Part shown: one piece after another, positions 58,861 through 64,000 of the stretch
Numbering within the stretch: position 1 is the stretch's first letter
Layout of the letters: each line of letters opens with the position of its first letter
Assembly (NCBI GenBank): GCA_037962975.1
Contig: CM075671.1
Location: forward strand, 39,580,501-39,644,500
Reading direction: 5' to 3'
DNA: 64,000 nucleotides
Source: Clitoria ternatea
Lineage: Eukaryota; Streptophyta; Magnoliopsida; Fabales; Fabaceae
Made by a program: the position numbers and the translations under genes
The notes under the pieces: generated by a model
Told to the model about the DNA's origin: nothing
Seen by the model: the letters and a program-made list of their open reading frames with translations, nothing else
Databases searched by the model: none

Positions 58861-59664
58861 TGAACTGGTCTTGACCGGGGTCTAGAATTTGGTGTGGGAC
58901 CAGCCACAAGAATACAGGTGTTTTAAGGTTTTATACACCGGTACAGTGGGTATCCGGTATTGTTATCCGGCCTCTCAGTGGGAGAAACCGGTCTTGTAGT
59001 CCTGGAGATCCTTCACACCAGTGTTTCGCGTTGAAGGGGGGCGAAAGGTGGTGCCACCTGTGAAGATTCTCCGACGCTCAAGTTAGAAGAGTGTATGAAC
59101 TCGGTGAGTACTCAAGTAATGCAATAGTAAAGAAGTGAGTTAGGACAACGTAACCTTGCATGTGTTTTAGATTATGCTATTTATAGTTGAACATAGGAAA
59201 TGAATCGTTGGATGTAAGTGAGCCCATTGGTTCTGATAGCGTGTGGAGTGTGTCAATCAAAGTGGCTCAGTACTCAGAGTGTGTCAGGGGGGTAGGTCAA
59301 TTATCAGAGCACGATCCTGTGATAAGGATGGAGGACAACCACCTTTCCGCATATTTCGCTGACACATGTACTTACTCTCTGAGGTAATTGACATTGACAC
59401 ATTCCGCTATGCAGGGTATCTTCGCTGATAAGTTATAAGGAACTCTTATCTCACAGTGACCCTGAGGCAAATGGTTATCAACGTGAAATGAGAACGAATG
59501 AAGCATCCGTTGTAGCGAGGACGAATAGAATGTCTGATGGAATAAGAACGGATGAAGGTACAACGGATATCCGGTGTGGCATCGTCTGAACTGTGACACC
59601 GGTTTCCCTCCTAAGAGGTCATTCTGACGTCATAACATTGGGGACCGGTATCCAAACCGGATCA
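58861..59664 (-). mobile_element. Tat-lineage solo LTR, 804 bp
   Basis: On the + strand TGAACTGGTC...AACCGGATCA, flanked on both sides by GTAGC (58856-58860 and 59665-59669), a perfect duplication. It is the inverted counterpart of the LTR at 60411-61214 and has the same length. A TATA box (TATAAATAG on minus, near 59176) is kept. The frames inside it (59187-59387 and 59372-59599) are not genes. Confidence 0.92.
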
Positions 59665-60410
59665 GTAGCAATAAAGTTGTAATAGTAATCAACCAAGTAA
59701 GAAGGAACCCTCTTAATTCTTTGTGAATATCTTAAAGATTAATCCTGATTTTGCTGAGAATCCCAAGTTTGTTTAGTCTGTTGAGGATCCTAAATCTGTT
59801 ATAGATCCTAAGTTTGTCTAGACTCAGAATCCTAGATCTATTAAATCTGTTGAAGAGCCTGAGTTTGCTCAAACTTAGAATCATGGGTATATTCAGACTC
59901 AAAATCTTGGGCTTGTTGAGAAGCCTCAATCTAGTCAGTCTTAGGAATCATAAGAGTCCTGAGATTGTTAAGGTATATTATCAGTTGCATTTGTCCCTTC
60001 CTCAATCTTTAGATGAGGTAATTGCATAGAATTGGAATGGTAAGAGAAAACAGACTCATATGATTGATAAGCATAGCATAACCATCCAAAAACCTTTAAA
60101 TTTATGAGATCAAGTAAGGTGTTATACAATAATTCATAGGGGGCTTATTTTCAAGTAAGGGGCTAGGCAACCTATTGATAATATAAACAAAGTGAATAAC
60201 AACAAAGCTCCAAAATCTTTGAGGTAATTGAGCTTGGAAGAAAAAGACCTTAGCAACATCTAGAATGTGTTCATGTTTTCTTTCAATTATCATATTTTGC
60301 TAAGGGGTTTATATGTATGTGGTCCAATGTAAAATATCTTTTGATTTAAAGAAATCATGCATTAAAAATTCTACCCCATAGTCATTTCTCAAAGGTTTCA
60401 GATTGATATT
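59665..60410 (-). pseudogene. Copia integrase and linker fragment
   Basis: On the minus strand, from 60410: LKPLRNDYGVEFLMHDFFKS (second catalytic Asp in NDYG), stops, then IIERKHEHILDVAKVFFFQA (catalytic Glu in ERKH) and FWSFVVIHFVYIINRLPSPL at 60102-60290, then LINLKVFGWLCYAYQSY near 60080. The rest to 59665 is a degenerate linker with short imperfect repeats around AAGTTTG and GATCCTA(A/G) (59740-59940), which create low-complexity frames on both strands. Together with the pieces at 58711 and 51757 it is one old minus-strand copia element. It is cut on the right by the Tat LTR at 60411. Confidence 0.85.
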
Positions 60411-61214
60411 TGATCCGGTCTAGATACCGGTCTCCAATGTTATGACGTCAGAATGACCTCTTAGGAGGGAAACCGGTGTCACAGTTTAGACGATTCCACA
60501 CCGGATATCCGTTGTACCTTCATCCGTTCTCATTCCATCATACGTTCTATTCATTCTCGCTACAACGGATGCTTCATTCGTTCTCATTTCACGTCTATAT
60601 AACCGTTTGCCTCAGGGTCATTGTGAGATAAGAATTCCTTATAACTTATCAGCGAAGATACCCTGCATAGCGGAATGTGTCAATATCAACTATCTCAGAG
60701 AGTAAGTACATATGTCAGCGAAATACGCGGAAAGGTGATTATCCTCCATCCTTGTCACAGGATCGTACTCTGATAATTGACCTACCCCCTGACACATTCT
60801 GAGCACTGAGCCACTTTGATTGACACACTTCACACGCTATCAGAACCTATGGGCCCACTTGCACCTAACGATTCATTTCCTACGTTCAATTATAAATAGC
60901 ACTATGAAAAACACATACAAGGTTATGTTGTTCTAACTCACCTATTTACTATTGTATTGCTTGAGTATTCACTGAGTTCATACACTCTTCTAACTTGAGC
61001 GTCGGAGAATCTTCACAGGTGGCACCACCTTTCGCCCTCTCTCAACGCGAAACGTTGGTGTGAAGGATCTCCAGGACAACAAGACCAGTTTCTCCCACTG
61101 AGAGATCGGATTTTAACACCGGATACCCACTGTACCGGTGTGTAAACCCTAAAACACCTAAACTCTTGTGGCTGGTCCCACACCGAATCCTAGACCCCGG
61201 TTCAGACCAGTTCA
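60411..61214 (+). repeat. Tat 5' LTR, 804 bp
   Basis: TGATCCGGTC...GACCAGTTCA, followed directly by the PBS. TATA box TATAAATA at 60891-60898. Homologous along its full length, in opposite orientation, to 58861-59664. Left flank is ATATT. Confidence 0.93.
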
Positions 61215-61215
61215 T

Positions 61216-61232
61216 TGGCACGCCCAGTAGGA
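61216..61232 (+). other. Tat primer-binding site region
   Basis: TGGCACGCCCAGTAGGA, one base after the LTR. The TGG start and position are those of a PBS. I cannot name the matching tRNA with confidence. Confidence 0.6.
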
Positions 61233-61277
61233 CTCGTTAGAGTTATTCCCACTTTTCGTAGAAGTTTGGTCGTCAGA

Positions 61278-63248
61278 ATGGAAGGTGATGGACGTGATTT
61301 TGTTGATGGTCATATGGAGGACATGACCCACCAACAGACTGGGAGGAGACTCGTCTTTGAATCTCCTGTTACCAACACTCGAAGGATGGTGTAAGTGCCA
61401 ACCCCTGATCCTCGTGATGAGGTTATTAGGAAGCTCAAGGAGGAGTTGATGGAGTTGAAGCGGGAAAAGAGAGGAACTGGGGACAGGGTAACGTCCCACG
61501 CAGAAGAGGCTCACCATGCATCAGTGAGGGAAAGATCTATAACCCTCCAATACTCAAAAATCCCTACGTACGAGGAGAGAGAGTAGACCCAAGACTCTGG
61601 TGATAGGGTCAGTACCAGGAGAAGGGAGCAAGCAGTGGTGACCTCTGGTGTTTATAGACTCAGTGTTCCTTTCTCGAGGAGGCTGATGAATGTTGTAATC
61701 CCTAAGCACTTGCAAACGACTCAGCCACTGTCGATTGGCAAGTACAATGGAGAAACTGATCCCACTAAGCACCTGGATGCTTATGTGTATGAAGCTATAT
61801 ATCTGGGAGCTGATGAAGACGTCATGTGCAGGATGTTCCCAAGAACACTGACAGAGGAGGCTCTCAGCTGGTTCAAGAGTCTGCCCTTAGGATCCATAGA
61901 TTCTTGGGAGGAAATGGCAACTGCGTTTGAAAGCCATTTCGTAATCTCCAGGGACATCCCAAGAACTTCTCACACCTTGGCCCAGATAAGGCAAGGAGAG
62001 ACTGAGACTCTTAAGGAGTTCTTGAAGAGGTTTTACAAGGAGGCTGCTTTGGTCCCCAACCTCACGGAGGCCATACAGCTCCATATTGTAGTGGAAGCTT
62101 CGCAACCTAGTTCCGTTTTTTCCCTATCTTTGGCAAAGAGCCCTCCAACAACCTTCGAGGAGTTTCGAAGGAAAGCTTCCAAGTACGTGGGTATAGAAAT
62201 GCATCTGGAGGCTACAACAGCTAGAATGAAGCCTCCAATACCCTCTCAGCAGCCACGGAGGGAGAAGGAGAGGATAAGACCAGAGAAGCATACCTTCCGA
62301 GAGGACTTTGCAAGCGTTCGACCTCATCAACGAGACAGGCGCGTCTCGTCTTTCAGTAACTATGCTCCTCTGAACGCCAGGCATTCCCAAATCATGAGGG
62401 AGGTTGGTTGGCCAACGCTCAGTGTTTTTGGTATAAGGAAGCCATCCCCAGTCAAAAGAATTGGTAACCCATGGAAATATTGCGCCTTTCATGAACAAAC
62501 GGGTCACCACACAGACGAGTACAAAGCGTTGAAGAATACGGTGGAGACCCTCAGTAGGGAAGGAAAGTTAAAGCAATATTTGTTCAGAGAAAGATCCTCT
62601 GATGAGCCTGATAGGATGGACAAAAGGGGGAGAGATCCAGACGATGAAGATGATAACAGTCGTAACCCAGTCAGGAAGTTTACTGCTGCCGAAAAGCAGA
62701 AAGGAGTGGTAATCGCTGAAGAAGCCCAGCAGAACAACATGCCTCAGCAACAGAGGCAGGGCAGGCGTGAAGTGATTGAGATGATTGCTGGAGGATTTGC
62801 TGAAGGAGGAGCATCAATCACAGCCCAGAAAAATCACCACCGGATGATTTTGTCTGCCCAGGGCAAACCCAGAGATAACCGCCCTTTCAGGGACGGTGTG
62901 GCAGCCCCGATGGTGTCATTTACCGATGATGACTTTGGCCCAACGATCCCAGGAGGAGACGATGCAGTGGTGATCATTGCTGTCATTGCTAACAAGGATG
63001 TGAAGAGGATCCTCGTTGACCAGGGAAGTTCTTGCGATGTAATTTTTTATAACTGTTTCAAAAGAATGGGTTTTAATGATACAGATCTGCAGCCGTACAC
63101 ACAAGAGCTCACAGCGTTTAATGGGGCGAAGCAACCTACTAAAGGGTATCTTGATACCCTCATTTCTTTTGAGGGAGAGCCTGGGGCGAGAACGGTAAAA
63201 TCGAGAATTCTGGTGATCGATGTGGAATCCCCTACAACGGTATTATAG
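61278..63248 (+). pseudogene. Tat gag and protease
   Basis: One frame from ATG 61278 (MEGDGRDFVDGHMEDM), broken by TAA 61392 and TAG 61584, then open from 61587. Capsid-type gag: LSIGKYNGETDPTKHLDAYV, CRMFPRTLTEEALSWFKSLP, WEEMATAFESHFV and IRQGETETLKEFLKRFYKEA (61720-62060). A zinc-finger-like CAFHEQTGHHTDEY near 62480 has Tyr where the family has the last Cys. An Arg-rich linker follows, then protease with VDQGSSCDVIF near 63018 (active-site Asp present). The frame is lost at about 63225-63235 by a one-base change, and the apparent stop at 63246 is out of the natural frame. Confidence 0.9.
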
Positions 63249-64000
63249 GCCGTCCTACCCTGAATGCAATGGAAGCAATTGTGTCCACTCCTCACCTCTT
63301 GATCAAATTCATTGACAAGGACAATGGTGTATCCTCTCTACGCGGAGATCAAGAGATGGCTCGATACTGTTATAACCTGAGCCTCAACATGGTTAAGTTG
63401 GAAGCGTTTAATAAGAAGAGGAAGCTGAACGACGGAGGAACAGCGGCTGGGTCTGTCAGTCTGATTGACCTGGACCCCAGGGCAGATTTAAAAATCGACC
63501 CTCTTAACCCTTCAAAGCCCACACCGGATGGTGGTTCCAGGGACATCGTCTTAGGAGATTCCCCAGAGAAGGTCACGCACATTAATGATAACCTGGAGGC
63601 AGATATGGAGCAGTGTTTATTGGTTCTCTTGTAGGAGTTTAAGGACCTTTTTGCATGGACTGCAGCAGACATGCCTGGGATGGACCCTGATTTCTGTTGC
63701 CACAAGCTTGCTGTTTACCCAGAAATGAGACCAGTGGCCTGGAAGAAGAGGAGGTTGGGACCAGAGAAGCAGAAGGCAGCGTGTGAGTAAATAGAGGAAC
63801 TGTTGAAGGTTGGTTTTATAAGGGAGAGTCGTTATTCATCCTGGCTTTCAACGTAGTGATGGTGCAGAAAGCTAATGGCAAGTGGAGGATATGCACGGAT
63901 TATGTGGACCTTAACCGGTGTTGCCCCAAGGATCCGTATCCTCTCCCAAATATTGATCGTATGGTAGATGACTCATCTGGTTATCAGTACCTCAGTTTCA
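63236..64000 (+). pseudogene. Tat protease end and start of RT
   Basis: In the shifted frame: GIIGRPTLNAMEAIVSTPHL (end of protease, ~63240-63300), then a variable linker to TAG at 63632. The same frame continues EFKDLFAWTAADMPGMDP and KLAVYPEMRPVAWKKRRLGP, a TAA near 63788, IEELLKVGFIRESRY, then a frame change near 63850 and RT fingers VMVQKANGKWRICTDYVDLN and CCPKDPYPLPNIDRMVDDSS. The RT active site is past the window end. Confidence 0.85.

Larger units (their letters stand above)
60411..64000 (+). mobile_element. Tat-lineage Ty3/gypsy element, 5' part
   Basis: 5' LTR, primer-binding site, gag, protease and the start of RT on +, running past the right end of the window. The gag pattern and the RT motif with CCPKDPYPLPNID are those of the Tat lineage. 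It inserted into the integrase of the minus-strand copia element. Two stops in gag and a frameshift after protease make it defective. Confidence 0.9.

Noticed and set aside
59732..60029. Leu/Arg- and Ser-rich frames on both strands
   Set aside because: Products of short degenerate repeats in the decayed copia linker.

Overview
The window is plant nuclear DNA, probably from a papilionoid legume. The lineage is inferred from the style of the Athila-, SIRE- and Tekay-type elements, not shown by a diagnostic gene. Nearly all of it is LTR retrotransposons nested in one another. The only recognisable host-type gene is a decayed LOG-family (cytokinin-activating enzyme) copy near 18.6-19.1 kb. I see no tRNA, rRNA, CRISPR or prokaryotic features.

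Layout. 1-9790: the 3' two thirds of an Athila-type Ty3/gypsy element on + (gag end, protease, RT-RNase H, integrase, a spliced-looking env-like ORF, 3' LTR); its 5' end is outside the window. 9791-17091: minus-strand non-coding body, primer-binding site and 4965-bp LTR of a chromovirus-like, apparently non-autonomous element. 17092-21332: an old LTR scrap, the LOG pseudogene and low-information DNA. 21333-22847: a minus-strand SIRE-like solo LTR with its target duplication. About 23.26-26.43 kb and 49.18-50.18 kb: the 3' part of a Tat-lineage gypsy element (51-bp tandem repeat, an antisense ORF with a probable intron, 3' LTR), split by the next element.

26433-49183: a complete SIRE/Maximus-type copia element (two LTRs, target duplication GGTAT). 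It is split by a complete 12.6-kb Tekay-type chromovirus at 29863-42454 (two ~3.98-kb LTRs, target duplication GGTAA). The Tekay element is the youngest layer: I count about 35 differences between its LTRs, under 1%.

50181-64000: two MITE-like elements, then an old minus-strand copia element broken by three insertions: a 6758-bp minus-strand chromovirus-like solo LTR (51953-58710), an 804-bp Tat solo LTR (58861-59664, perfect GTAGC duplication) and a Tat element on + (LTR 60411-61214, then gag, protease and the start of RT) that runs off the right end.

No element has a fully open polyprotein. Stops, frameshifts and lost catalytic residues are noted for each. The least explained feature is that LTRs of unrelated lineages each carry a dense cluster of a short, self-complementary, CpG-containing word: ACGCGTAGCGT in Athila, CCGAGTGA/TCACTCGG in Tekay, TAATCGATTA in the minus chromovirus-like LTR and the SIRE-like solo LTR, GGAATCGATTCC in SIRE, and CTCGCTTGAGCGAG in the large solo LTR. 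In the Tekay LTR the word is in one orientation in the first block and reversed in the second, and many differences between its two LTRs are CpG transitions inside the word.
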